A stretch of 64,000 nt of DNA from positions 2,542,001 to 2,606,000 of the forward strand of contig NZ_CP107852.1 in NCBI RefSeq assembly GCF_036346875.1, written 5' to 3'. The DNA comes from Nocardia sp. NBC_00508. Its GTDB lineage: Bacteria; Actinomycetota; Actinomycetes; Mycobacteriales; Mycobacteriaceae. The notes under the pieces were generated by a model. It was not told where the DNA came from. It did no database searches and saw only the letters and a program-made list of their open reading frames with translations. The position numbers were made by a program, and so were the translations under genes. How positions within the stretch are numbered: the first letter of the stretch is position 1; each line of letters starts with the position of its first letter. Below are positions 32,201 through 36,820 of the stretch, piece after piece.

Positions 32201-33237
32201 AAACCAGCACCATCGGGCCGAAACCCGATCCGCGGCTCCGGAATGGGGCCGTTGCCCCCGGGCGGCGCGTACCACTCCGGATGCCGGGAGCGGTAGAAAC
32301 TATCCGCCTGCGCCCGGCTCGCTCCGGACATCGCGCCATTGGAGACACCGGCCGTGATCATCCGCGGGTCGAACTCCGTGTTCTTCGCGTTCGCGACCGC
32401 CGCACCCCAGCCGTCCTGCGCCCAGTCGATGCCGAACTGGGTGACCACGCTGGCGCCGAATCCCGCGACCGCGCCGACCCCGCCCGCGGAAGCGCCGGTG
32501 ATCGCGCCACGCAACCAGGGCCGCATCTCCTGGCCGAGCTTGTTGCCGATCCAGTCGCCGAACGGGCTCGCCGCACCGGCGCCTGCCGCCGAACTCACCG
32601 CGGTGACCGCGACCTGCTCCCAGTTGATCCCGTTCCGATGCCCCGCATTCACCTGGTAGGCCTGAATGCCCAGGTCCTGCATGGTGCCGATAATCGTGTC
32701 GAGGGCAAGGTGGCGCACCAGGAAGGTGGCGAGCTTCTCACCGAGGAACCGCGAGGTCCACTGGATGATCTTGTTCATCACACGCTGGGCCAGCAGCCTG
32801 ATCCCGACGCGGGTGAAGCCGATCGCGGCCGCCTCCACCGCGGGGGCGGTCGGCGGGAAGATCCAGGCCGCGGCGATCTCCGCCGCGAGCAGCGCCAGCG
32901 ACGAGATCATCATGATCTGCGCGTATTCGATCTCGGTGCCCACTTGGTTGGCACCCTCGCCGACGTTGTCGAATACCTCGGCCAGTTTCGCCAACGACTG
33001 ATCGCCGCTGCGCAGATCATCGAACAGCTTCGCGGCCGCTTCGCTGCCTTTGCCGTCCGGATACGCCGCCAGCATGGCGCTCTTGGCCGCGTCGATGTCG
33101 GTCAGGATGTCGCGCAAACCATCGGCGGCGGTACGCCAATCCCCCGCGATGGCCCACATGCCCTCGGGCTCACCCGCGGGCCAGTCGGAGCCGGCCACCC
33201 ATTCCAGCCACCGCAGATACCCGGGCAGCTCAGCCAT
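14260..33237 (-). CDS. Giant 6325-residue multidomain ESX-associated toxin-like protein A
   Basis: A single uninterrupted frame of 18,978 bp starts at ATG 33237, 14 nt after the YbaB-like gene. Order: export-like N-terminus with WLEWVAGSDWP and hydrophobic stretches (1-320); Asn/Gly-rich then Thr/Ala/Pro-rich linker (330-780); papain-like domain (Cys801, HAYVL His891); nucleotidyltransferase-like GSR...SDLDIAG (about 1020-1050); two related helical units (about 1150-1280 and 1530-1750); zincin 1 (HEYGHAMD, 2395-2399) and zincin 2 (HEVGHAMD, 2665-2669), each followed by an EA(V/L)PE.F motif that could give the third metal ligand; a duplicated coiled-coil plus globular unit (about 2870-3765 and 4630-5535); Trp/Glu-rich WEARM repeats; a (Pro-Gln)17 tract and PELPEPPGLP repeats (about 5800-6030); and an unassigned beta-rich C-terminus (about 6190-6325). 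It is probably exported with the upstream WXG100-like protein. Activity and target are unknown. Confidence 0.88.
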   Translation of the reverse strand: MAELPGYLRWLEWVAGSDWPAGEPEGMWAIAGDWRTAADGLRDILTDIDAAKSAMLAAYPDGKGSEAAAKLFDDLRSGDQSLAKLAEVFDNVGEGANQVGTEIEYAQIMMISSLALLAAEIAAAWIFPPTAPAVEAAAIGFTRVGIRLLAQRVMNKIIQWTSRFLGEKLATFLVRHLALDTIIGTMQDLGIQAYQVNAGHRNGINWEQVAVTAVSSAAGAGAASPFGDWIGNKLGQEMRPWLRGAITGASAGGVGAVAGFGASVVTQFGIDWAQDGWGAAVANAKNTEFDPRMITAGVSNGAMSGASRAQADSFYRSRHPEWYAPPGGNGPIPEPRIGFRPDGAGFGNDGALDPAAANGLAPGPEGGPNGQAAGDGAGNGHGAGDANGRGAGDATANGNGNGNGSDDANGRGPGDATANGRGAGDATANGNGSGDANGRGTSDANGRVAEDNSVGERGTADGTANGHATGDAATNGRAAGEAGDGTANGREAGDETGTRTQDDGGATRSDSQAEADRPAASDANARGDDDSVRRPEPANSDSAVRPAADQDQGASQPSAQREANIAAAQQDTASPTRNPETTAVHSPESTATRAVDGTVPRTDGMAAGPLTPTGPATAAPPSAAPLAQPAGTTAGPSNNPSATPAHAASDTRTNTPATSEPRTQAGASDPARRPPGVPETRAGAAERTAGPATREGATQARVADSEAPRTRASDAAEARARTDEADLPEVRADADPDISIPPESLLVAPPLLSPDAGAGQPSRGAARVDPGSDTNSATRAEPTGTAEPPVPQVDPANRGECARLALDEIQQGTDSDVIHVPEDPVGPAGMSRAEVEDAAGAPLRDVPEAKPGEPRHQPIADALLARKEEGARALVVDEYAGPTDEHGVGAHAYVLTVRRHPQTGELFVEVSDPGAGIREGFPPHVPKELRRVSAILYDAQGNPLHPAGSDAVWSGDRTGDRDGHRVGDSEDRQPPSRPDSDSAAGITPQNVDVLGEPGPGVTPEMLRAAMRSVAEDGVPLVIFGSRQTGVSEKSGLPFRPESDLDIAGTTAESLFALVDTHGEGRSPIPMVKDVAGVFTEEEALAKGYLVIKPAEQAAAPPPEDSVTPELGLDDPREPTPPSDSDDTAVEPPERHRHPDGWLRSLPDEDAAGVRQVLDQTEVGRAAAATLREAGAAVRFGESGDGAVRPDAFNGRTMDVLVGTRDRSQLAQAAAVVRAAALAEAVLAGDVEVTPAGIRAMDRADYVAAHLRAEAAALGREAEFNRELRAAGYDPTPGPLHDMTEAEYRRALESAYLDAHDAAVDAARRQDPGIDADQLRRIGREAGVSDLLASERFDSPDYPAAGHSHRDVAGREWDAQHRSTAPDGMHEHVPSSPESARALQQLVREHAALMREMTRIDAEWDRLVQRLQGGLSVPDHLIGPDRQAVLDLLMDRSRFVVFRNSDADMRLLADLAQRRAQAETERTRIIEAISATVQRAMPDTPVRTDSDTAPTRPVRIHLDESGVLFVSPDGADPVRSAGPEAAPPPAADLPSNLTAVADRAEDALTRTRNLLASTDFGRWAADVLERHGVHIRYSTEPEARAQRSDGGRFELGRAAGYDPISNTVVLDLADNARQQAMALVRAAVLADQLSVTGGHPLERFTLSRDEYVALMLDRQAEAHAAGFAFSRQLRDTTGAIGSLADPLAREYVAAREQARQTAADIYRRRNYGKRFIIGGDWLDAAAHRAGVRAVRAHLADLGPLVEGHDYAQRYGAEWDRAHGIGPGTDAGVTSHPARAPRGDTPAMRDQRSRDYALDIETFRMLRESGRFVPISPAERAYADAYDKAYRKASRAAERSADAPPPERVAYEAGRAALRRYIDKVGLETAEIAFDVVRSVDNDGPRWANPRHAEPNVSDSAPVREPADAAPMPADAADLVRRAVEGQLRLEPGGEPLTDHVLAYPRAPGWGRVPRLVVIAVDGQHMDALRELAANRPEYSDVLWNGTHWLDYRQVSRGPDGELVTKEIIASKAEGPHRRPNRDETVAEMLAHYLRYRAEGLTELGYDAWIKQLDADAFYTKADQRDARPTLKAWRAEGRLRDNFPAVGHRAVQADPTLGPPHPAEVAHRLYTRQLMLPVQLPADGAAPAQRYDLRWRMEHVSVRGESLPIQLLSDGNGGWRVPPPTGSDTISDVLARQFQGLSERTAERLADRIGRLLQDGSADLNERGAPRGLLGRMSERLSFGPRQDGGAASPEKPALPDRSLPDEMAVDDDGTTHAAPDRAHAPIQDEWSRLDPEQVGERLTELTGLETFGFDRPGLDPEAVREYARAVMDMRAAHPHVDLRRVGIGPLRGWVAGRAYSAIDPATGRTYTDRIMISDRDLSDPDAFRDRLRRNVDAGRFDQSVLDRPIYSVFVHEYGHAMDHAGNRAVHDVVDDVLLQHYTTNHAPATVEGYRTWLRQLSGYSFDQHDVLDPKEAVPEAFRDVVLRGANASEPARLIYDLVRRAAGLPPDGLGLAPRPDSADPGGIQEPPQAGDDGPHRDNDALEAPDEQQPVFDDEWSRLDATEIQRTLEQRHGLQVIGFDNPRADVDILREFARAIDERLIRFPQIHLDSVRIEPLDDGIFAKTVSIHRPTDGRPPYAESIVLNETLATDPVKLRRAVALNVEDGRFNPAYNRRPTYSIIVHEVGHAMDTSGSPLTRFRVDADLVRRYTATHENPTPEGYDEWLRQLPRLCFDARDALYNSEALPEGFADVELNGDNASEPAKVLNAALLRALEQNGTPRSGTGTPRTDSDDMAVPPGDDSPPPEPRDDRSEWKRRMDAEQDEWNARMHAELDDWVARQRESEASRGLAPPEGAEPVAEAGGGSKKPPEEPKAPPVSEPDEPPASGQEEPEDGQRDSAHEEAVRAHADAITRLDELAARIRVLADSLRTSVAPEDLAPERIRATVADLSSRTLLPEGDDARVAELRMLVPEFERAAAEVGDLAARIGLIEEYDRLLQQRQDLVREREFVRAKANERAANLGVDDSTEWVRRDADSRDEAIQALHASSRTDIVDVSGGLEEADRQVRKPVTDEERERRTEALRKLVAATEEFTTLDDRIRRVDQRLTELEEAGVARHRPPSDEAAAELDRMARERAEELRRIKPRRGMRDDLAVRLGVVDDSGNPDEAALGPARREETIAALRAQAQDELRNGALRVDELPARLLQIDGLADAADDVNRAHNRIGRLQDEMARAAGVWRRLVEAEGGRMVTDRVGIVEGERPRIIVLGPRSDPAAPRADHDRALADALRRDAAVAQAFVREETTVEYRQVLADREGSARTADMTPPEVEHLSSGWHDGRRLHMTAWRDAEGNLHPVDPTRPTWTTNRDGGTLPKKYKTKDLPDGVSGWAMEDVVNDITLPTDDVPPGQIPESSLPVHMPQAPSQYDTSHLPRGMDVFSQHWGADSYNIVRLILMAALVPNHPAVKAWIQRHPEIGEWVLARPWLQKIPPFGTVFRDYEWFAPPERNIQPMHRPWDPAEHGNPADRVEIPESLQREWDDDVADWRRVQEWADSEYDRFLADDSDVDRIVEGLEAYRRARQEAAARDVVDIVRDELITRDPGINPLLDVDAQLLHMQDSIDRVAGELADRFASDDLDAVRDTVEDIRELLHFGTDPDAIAAVLAEHMRDDVPVFTRDQLQQIKNHLMVDEHRVRDYTDPNGAYLRRPMDRLADVAEAWHRLMAGEPLPQDLVLLHDALAESEFLRANPSAGWREANMHAIGLGYHWDADRPPLTGWRAGIPYAVHPVAPNPAWLPPGSGTDGPELPPPDGPRPAVNPPRPDAPGSGGVRRPEPADPAESPESATGRHETSPDEPPAPAHPNELPGSGADRLDAGSGEPPESTTDGRDAETGELPESATGTRESESGVLPESSTGRRDDASDVPTPSAGEPGDVRVWPPESRRTPGQPEPTDASESSAGRREGASGAPEQIGGAPGEVQGRLPETGQTRDRSGSFDGPEVNAGGGAQKPPGEPPAPPSSPEDGPSRPDRLPGEPSDWFLRMQIEQAEWNARMAAEHAQWLHELAEQPLPPDATIVDEMRQFAARMRAENADMAARVAQQRVQELRDLAAARRTAEPEAGAPEPESPAAHRDSSAGPPRSDDRPASPDDWFERMRVEQAEWEARMDAERAEWLRGLSDRDPEDSWARLQAEQAEWEARMGAERAAWLREMAGPESANQVERRGATHESEAGTAERATESRSAAQPGEAATPPRSDRSESEAEPPDSGSAGLRPDTSRADADGASLKQEGAAPARPDAQQPRPGEQAQDETVRPQARDAEEHSSRQRDSASQGNGEPGDVRVWPPQPGQTPEQPGSADAPEANAEGGSQNPPDQPPSPPRPDEPEEPGSRGWRRDGPSRTHEPVTPELRDALPALQDRIAQAAAARRALARSIADRARQIGLRTEGMTPHEISRAVDERMQAEIARAEALRNRENVPSGEMVQYFDDLRAAERRVADLTTFVRAIRSDLNRYHRAVAEENNAWTEAGILAARDVLAAEGARMVAEGVGVLPDGQRVMVASPLAEPDPVLAPETRRQLADQGVRIDYRLVTVDENGVHVTTLRPPEEGGSPAPPAPDRPGSGPAQGDSRAAQPQAGQPRTTAEPSRPEQVRADQITPEAQAELERLGAERAEAVARSEELHTRRDQCAERLPVDPAADLTADRLDETLAELRGKTMRVDEMPRRHAEIDALEDAARACNDADERVARLDEQIEAARLAGTPEGVYHALLRERAALASEREFWRAKRDDRFSRFDTPGRTIHDPDVALNQDNLTAMIEELTADLVGVRDIAGFGDETDTQIPEVVGEAERAQRLATIFKLQEAAERFNEADQRLAELDQRIARLEAAGAGPYRRPDQETIAELERLVAERAEIKNAKDKFADPDAALAELDRRIDALRADLAPQRPLPSAEVAAELDRLGRERADLVLGSKPWRVMRDDIAARLRVDPDRLGPHDLADTLDEVAGRTIRADEVAERARNLELLREAAERVNRAENEIGRLQDRIAELGGACRDLLAEAGARGVTDRVGIVDGERPRIIVVGPRGSLDSPRADHDAALHDALQRSAAVAQAFIRPETTIEYRQIIADREGGWHTEDLAPPRREFVTSRWRDGAPGIHLTRWQDADGEWHPVNPDRPGWEPRGHSGTVPKKFTPRDLPEGVSGWAVDPFQSALVDPFVDNGPGINQDLLPVIPGGKPLDPGVPTYELPFADVFYNTMRIILESAKLSGFTWFSDKSHPGRIRPGFKGHPWFRAPRPDVQPMAREWNVRDEVPDRGELSEPFLERQRAAQANWARVQDWADGEYQRFRADDSDIDTITDNLAAHREADRTARARDLIAQIAHQLATRGDVDLDALAEGLAGQLRDEQPGDAIQLVTDLRDMLREATGVVDLTDLARPVADQLADTTPEFTRDEIEQIKNHLMRDEHLVRDPRDGVLVRRPLDAVADVAEAWNRLIAGEPLPQDILLLQDGLAESNYLRANPTATWRDANQHVIMIGLDWNANRPPLTGWRAGIPYAPAPLTPDRQLPPRADTPELPPGPEPPPRTPPNPLPPAEDAATSSRAEERPAAAPSHSTEGTDGADRSRRMPEESEGGRRPAEPATDRGDSGPEEGGAGTVAPRDPLPHRPGSGAAAAPPVRKDDAPANDGEDAEPGRSSVRPQDSGEGESPRAGTAEPSQADRSTVVDGKPRPDEEDTESTRDSDTQLPESPETGARSGRSDTPNPPEANTGENGDDDSEPPGSQPNPQGTPGRSYLPGSSLRSHIPHPPKRYDFDMPDPLHILVQHLPPLLPQPQPQPQPQPQPQPQPQPQPQPQPQPQPQPQPQPPELPQPQPPELPEPPGLPEPPELPEPPGLPEHPELPEPPGLPEPPELPEPPGLPEPPELPQPPGLPEPPELPQPPELPEPPGLPEGPDLPRLPQPPRLPGLPDHPGIPQLPELPHAPDLPRPPGLPLGPDQPPAPGPPAAPELPHRPDLPGSAGHPTAPDAPFTPDLPEPPRLPHVPDLPPPHSSGPQQSFPPESSVSQNGSTPPSESALSNGAGPGATNALGTPMYSGAPTGSPDTPVPTTRPDTPDATGPPNPAPALDDASGSNEGPSSRHTAPDPARESPSRQEYSAPRADPHIPQPDVGASNSATPPTIQPGQPGAPGIPAMPPMGSPSSGSAPSRAFPRASYGNGRDQSGNDGPAIRSGILVRAHTGFGEVADFDPVTGALRGVALGVGPVGGVFGELGPMQMVFYRDGARLVLRVGERVIDLEDEHVGAQWQQVDNRTTRLVVTVSGTVVCDVHYPAVPPDFDLGMLIRDVLADPVRRTRIFAG
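15420..15733 (-). repeat. Proline-rich PELPEPPGLP coding repeats
   Basis: Imperfect 21- and 42-bp units encode alternating PELPEPP and GLPEPP segments. The period is regular up to about 15480 and then decays into diverged Pro/Leu/Asp-rich sequence. It is probably an extended rod that presents the C-terminal domain. End points are approximate. Confidence 0.8.
15734..15835 (-). repeat. Seventeen perfect GGCTGT hexanucleotide repeats
   Basis: An unbroken run of 17 copies of ggctgt encodes 17 Pro-Gln dipeptides on the minus strand. It is directly followed in the protein by PELP-type repeats. Such a tract can expand or shrink by slippage without a frameshift, changing the reach of the rod before the C-terminal domain. 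Confidence 0.95.
16640..19350 (-). repeat. Internal duplication, copy 2 (giant A)
   Basis: This is the second copy of a roughly 900-residue unit. A coiled coil leads to TDRVGIVDGERPRIIVVGPRG and ETTIEYRQIIADREG, and the unit ends in NRPPLTGWRAGIPYA. The matching motifs of copy 1 lie about 5.4 kb away at 21950-24640. Divergence is substantial at protein level, so the duplication is not recent. Confidence 0.8.
21950..24640 (-). repeat. Internal duplication, copy 1 (giant A)
   Basis: This unit carries TDRVGIVEGERPRIIVLGPRS, ETTVEYRQVLADREG and DRPPLTGWRAGIPYA, collinear with copy 2 at 16640-19350. A third, degenerate trace (VLAAEGARMVAEGVGVLPDG) is present near 19500-19740. The unit is not recognised as a named domain. 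Confidence 0.8.
31770..32130 (-). repeat. Asn-Gly/Gly-Asp coding repeats near the N-terminus of giant A
   Basis: Short imperfect units encode NGRGAGDATANGNG-like sequence. They form the flexible linker between the export-like N-terminus and the first catalytic-type domain, the same position as the Gly-rich repeats of giant B. Limits are approximate. Confidence 0.75.
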
Positions 33238-33251
33238 GCGATTACCTCAGA

Positions 33252-33779
33252 TCACCAACTGGAATCGGTGACTCCGCGGTCCGTGGCCCCGGCGTGGTCG
33301 TAGGTCTCCACATTGCTGAATTCCATGGCGGTACTGCCGTCTTCCGGACCGGCGGCACGCACCTGCCGCTCGGCCGCACCCGGCGGGGCCGTGGACACCT
33401 TCGGCGGTTGCGGGACCTGACGTGTGAAGTCGGGCATGCCCTCGATCAGGTCGGACAGCTTGGGCAACCGCGCTCGCGAATCGTGCAGCGGCGCCATCAA
33501 CTGCTGACCCCGGCGGGCGACGTCGACGGCTGCCGCCTGCGCCGCCTCGGTGATCGCCTTGGCGATCTCGGCGTAGCTCAGGTCCTCGATACCGGGACCG
33601 AATTTGGTCTCGATGACCGTGCCGTCCGCGTTCACGAACACTGTCACCCGCTTGCCGCGCACCGAAGCGCTGCCGACCAGTCGAGCACGTTCCTGCTGCA
33701 CCCTGGCGGCGGTGCGCATCTGCTCCTGGACTTCCTCCAACAGCGCGGCCATCTCCGCCTTGGCCAGTTCGTTCGTCAT
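33252..33779 (-). CDS. YbaB/EbfC-like protein of module A
   Basis: 175 residues from ATG 33779. The first half has the YbaB/EbfC layout (EMAALLEEVQEQMRTAARVQ, VTVFVNADGTVIETKF, YAEIAKAITEAAQ). A shared middle motif (RARLPKLSDLI.GMPDF) and a tail ending YDHAGATDRGVTDSSW follow. The same middle motif and final VTDSSW occur in the module B paralogue, so the tail is under selection and may be a docking signal. The gene sits 18 nt after the WXG100-like gene and 14 nt before giant A. A role as DNA-binding regulator or as partner of the giant cannot be decided from sequence. Confidence 0.8.
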   Translation of the reverse strand: MTNELAKAEMAALLEEVQEQMRTAARVQQERARLVGSASVRGKRVTVFVNADGTVIETKFGPGIEDLSYAEIAKAITEAAQAAAVDVARRGQQLMAPLHDSRARLPKLSDLIEGMPDFTRQVPQPPKVSTAPPGAAERQVRAAGPEDGSTAMEFSNVETYDHAGATDRGVTDSSW

Positions 33780-33797
33780 CGTCCGCGCCGTCTCGGA

Positions 33798-34124
33798 TTA
33801 CCGGAAGCCATCGCCGTTGCGGCGATCCTGGCGAGCCAGGTAATCGGCGGTGTCGGTCTGGTTGGTGGAGAGATTGCCGAGGGTGCTGGCCGTGTTCGCC
33901 GAGTTGGTGGTCAGGTTCTCTCGCGAGGCCCGGTAGCCATCGTTGCCGTTGGGCCCGTTGTAGAAGTTGTCGCCGATTTTGTCGTTGCCCCACGGCGCGC
34001 CGCGACCGGCCAGCGAGGTCTGCAGGGTGGACATCACGGAGTTGATGCGATCGCGGACATGTCCGGTCTTCCGTGCCGCCTGCCGCAGCAGGTCGGGGTC
34101 GAGTTCGATCCGCTCCTCCGCCAT
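33798..34124 (-). CDS. WXG100-like ESX protein of module A
   Basis: 108 residues from ATG 34124, with a strong AGGAGGAG box 7 nt upstream. The protein is helical with a central W-G turn (APWGNDKIG), preceded by a helix (LLRQAARKTGHVRDRINSVMSTL) and followed by a second helix. This is the WXG100 plan of small ESX substrates. It is the first gene of the minus-strand module reaching to giant A, so its promoter should lie in 34125-34331, where no convincing -35/-10 pair was found. It is probably co-exported with, or guides export of, giant A. Confidence 0.8.
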   Translation of the reverse strand: MAEERIELDPDLLRQAARKTGHVRDRINSVMSTLQTSLAGRGAPWGNDKIGDNFYNGPNGNDGYRASRENLTTNSANTASTLGNLSTNQTDTADYLARQDRRNGDGFR

Positions 34125-34331
34125 GGCGTCGCTCCTCCTGGGCTCACGCGGGGCGGGCCCGCCCCTTCGGTTCGACTCGGACGCCTCTGACGATGACAGC
34201 CGAGAGCAACTCGCCCGTGGCTCGGAAATGAACGGAGAGTGCCACGCCAGTTACATGCGACAGCGATGGACACCTATCGACGTGCACGATGAATTGCGGT
34301 ATTTCCGTGCGGGTTTGGTGATGCCAACCGT

Positions 34332-34775
34332 TCACATCTCCACCATCAGGGTGACCGGGCCATCGTTCACCAGATCGATGTGCATATGCGCACCGAATCG
34401 CCCGGTGGCCACGGTAGCGCCCAGTTCGCGCAGTGCCCGCTCGAACGCTTCCACGAGGGGTTCGGCGACAGCGCCGGGCGCGGCCGCCGACCAGGACGGG
34501 CGCCTGCCCTTGGCGGTGTCCGCGTACAGCGTGAACTGACTGACCACCAGAATCGGGGCCCGCAGGTCCGCGGCCGACCGCTCGCGGTCGAGGATGCGCA
34601 ACCGCCACACCTTGTCGGCCAACGCCTTCGCGGTCGCCTCGGTGTCGGAGTGCGTCACGCCGACCAGGGCGACCAGGCCGTGCGGTACACCGTCGGACAC
34701 CGGATCGATGCGGCCGACGACTTGGTCGTCGACGGTCACCCGCGCCGAACTCACACGCTGCAAAATGGCTCGCAC
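34332..34775 (-). CDS. dtd: D-aminoacyl-tRNA deacylase
   Basis: 147 residues with a GTG start at 34775 (protein [18 protein letters not shown]). The enzyme hydrolyses D-amino acids from mischarged tRNAs in the cytosol. Both signature motifs are present: SQFTLY near residue 80 and the NDGPVT motif near the C-terminus. Length is typical of bacterial Dtd. It is divergent from the helical-repeat gene at 34962 and is followed, in the same orientation, by the giant-protein module 207 bp further on. It is a housekeeping gene with no link to the toxins seen. Confidence 0.95.
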   Translation of the reverse strand: MRAILQRVSSARVTVDDQVVGRIDPVSDGVPHGLVALVGVTHSDTEATAKALADKVWRLRILDRERSAADLRAPILVVSQFTLYADTAKGRRPSWSAAAPGAVAEPLVEAFERALRELGATVATGRFGAHMHIDLVNDGPVTLMVEM

Positions 34776-34961
34776 AAGACTCGATCATGCCGCCTCACCC
34801 AGCCTGGCCGAGCACATGGGTGGGCCCGCACCGCCCAGCCTGATCGGCCTGGCCGGATACAGATGCGCGCAGGCGGCAACCATGACAAACTCGGTGCGCA
34901 GAAGGATGCGTGCGCGGGTGCCGCGCGGTGGCGGAGGATCATGCTGGAAACGAGGAGCGCG

Positions 34962-36464
34962 ATGGATCTGGACGCGTTGGAGCGCCAGATCGCGGCGGAT
35001 CGGTATGCGGCACTCGACCGTTCGGTCGAGTCCGAGCTGCGTCTGGCCACCTCTCTCGGCGAACTCGCCAAGGGTCTGATCGCCACGAAGACCAACGGCT
35101 CGGTGCGGGACCGGACCAGGGAGGCGCTGGCGCCCGCCGAGGAAGCGGTGGCGATCCGGCTGCGCCTGCTGTCCCGGGGCCAGGTGCTGACCGCCCGCTT
35201 GGCCGGCGAACTGAACGATGCGCTGCGCTCCTTCGAGCAGGCGGCGCGGCACAGTGGTCGCCGGGAACTCGCGACCACGACGATCCGCCGCGCCTGCGAC
35301 GTCTATCGCCAGGTGGCGCAGGCACATCCGGACGTCGCGGGTCCATGCGCGGACGGATTGTCCAAATGCGGCGTGTGGCTGGGCAGGCTGGACCAGGACG
35401 CCGCGGTGGCGGCGACCGAGGAAGCCGCTCGCATTCGGGCCGGCTTGGCCGCGGCGAACCCCGAGCTGTCCGGCAAGTATCTGGCCAGCCTGAGCACCCT
35501 GCTGCGCACGCTCATGATCGGTCGCTCGCGCAAGCAGGCCATCGCCATGTATCGGGAACGGTACGCCGCGCTCACCTCGACCACCATGTCGATCCGATTG
35601 CGCGCGTGCGGCGTCCAGGATCTGGATCTCACACCCAAGTCGCACCGGGCGCTGCTCGAGCTGGGCTGCCGCACCCTGGAGCAGGCCGGACGGCTGACCC
35701 AGCAGCAGATCATGTTCAAGTCCTCCGGTGACCTGTCCACCGTCGAAGAAATCAACTGGAAGCTGGCGCTGGTCGGCCTGCGGCCGCTCGCACCGGGCGC
35801 GGAGCCGGATCAGCCGTCGACGCCGGTGCACATCGGCGCCACCTTCGGCGCGATGAGCGTGTACTGCCCGGAACGCGATGCCATCTCCCAGGTGCGCGCC
35901 GCGATCATCGCGGCATACGCCATCGATGACGCCTACCCCCTCGACCGCGAGAGCTACCTCGGTACGCACGAGTCGAAGTGGAAGATCCGCGAGCCCGAGC
36001 AGAACACGTCGACCACCCTCGGCGACGACATCGTGCTGATCGATCAGCCCTACGGCGGCTGGGTGACCGTCTTGAGCCTGAACTGGGAACTCACCCCGGT
36101 GGCGAAACATCCGCTGGCCCTGCGTCTCTCCCAGGACTGGCCGGTGGCGGCGATCACGGTCACCGAGAACGTGGCCTACGAGCTGTGCTGGTACGAACAC
36201 GGCGCGGCCACCCAATACGCCGCGCTCGGCCGTCCGGCCGGACAGGCTCCGCTCGACAAACCGCTCGCGCCACTGGACTTCGAGACGCTGGCCCTGTACA
36301 ACCCCGACCGGGCGACCGAGACCAAGCTGCGCGCGGCGTTCGGCAACACGAAGGTGTTCGCCAACCTCACATATCTGCCCGACAGCGGCCTGCGCCAGAT
36401 CAGTGTCAACACGCCGCTGTCCGAGCACGGCGACCGTGTGCTGTTCTTCCGCACCACGCCCTGA
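34962..36464 (+). CDS. Helical-repeat (TPR-like) protein of unknown function
   Basis: About 500 residues. ATG 34962 is preceded by GAGGAG (4 nt gap); ATG 34941 with GGAGG (3 nt gap) is an equally possible start. Residues 1-230 are Ala/Leu/Arg-rich helices with TPR-like spacing (AVAIRLRLL, AAVAATEEAARIRAGLAAANPEL). Residues 230-290 (LTPKSHRALLELGCRTLEQAG) look like a helix-hairpin element similar to the RNA polymerase alpha C-terminal fold. Residues 300-500 form a mixed alpha/beta domain with WVTVLSLNWEL and AAITVTENVAYELCWYEHGA. No catalytic motif or export signal was seen. It stands alone, divergent from dtd. Confidence 0.8.
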   Translation: MDLDALERQIAADRYAALDRSVESELRLATSLGELAKGLIATKTNGSVRDRTREALAPAEEAVAIRLRLLSRGQVLTARLAGELNDALRSFEQAARHSGRRELATTTIRRACDVYRQVAQAHPDVAGPCADGLSKCGVWLGRLDQDAAVAATEEAARIRAGLAAANPELSGKYLASLSTLLRTLMIGRSRKQAIAMYRERYAALTSTTMSIRLRACGVQDLDLTPKSHRALLELGCRTLEQAGRLTQQQIMFKSSGDLSTVEEINWKLALVGLRPLAPGAEPDQPSTPVHIGATFGAMSVYCPERDAISQVRAAIIAAYAIDDAYPLDRESYLGTHESKWKIREPEQNTSTTLGDDIVLIDQPYGGWVTVLSLNWELTPVAKHPLALRLSQDWPVAAITVTENVAYELCWYEHGAATQYAALGRPAGQAPLDKPLAPLDFETLALYNPDRATETKLRAAFGNTKVFANLTYLPDSGLRQISVNTPLSEHGDRVLFFRTTP

Positions 36465-36820
36465 TCGCCCCTCAGGCGGACGCCGAGTCGGCTGATTTCC
36501 CGCAATACGGGGCACCGGCCCGGGCCGTCGGTGAACAAAATTCCGGAGGTCCGAACTCCGGTTCCACCCAGGTCATCTGACCAGATGTTAGGTAAGCCGC
36601 CGTGACGATGGCACTTCGCGCTGAACCGCAATATTTACCGAAACTACCGGTAACTGATATGCGTCCGAAATTCTTGCGAACTAATTGAACGGAATGTTTA
36701 TCCCCTTCCATGGAGTGCTCTACTGAGACAGCGCCCAATGGTGTTACGGATCACAGCACTGATGCCACATCACCGACCGGGCAGCTCAGAAATTGTCACA
36801 CGAAGTTACCCGAGGGCCCC
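36465..36820. other. 356-bp intergenic region with reduced GC
   Basis: No gene is supported. The segment 36590-36720 is visibly AT-richer than its surroundings and probably holds the promoter for the pair at 36821-37704. A small inverted repeat (ccggag...ctccgg) near 36540-36560 could help terminate the upstream gene. In-frame codons upstream of 36821 have low third-position GC, which argues against a longer start at 36710. Confidence 0.6.
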
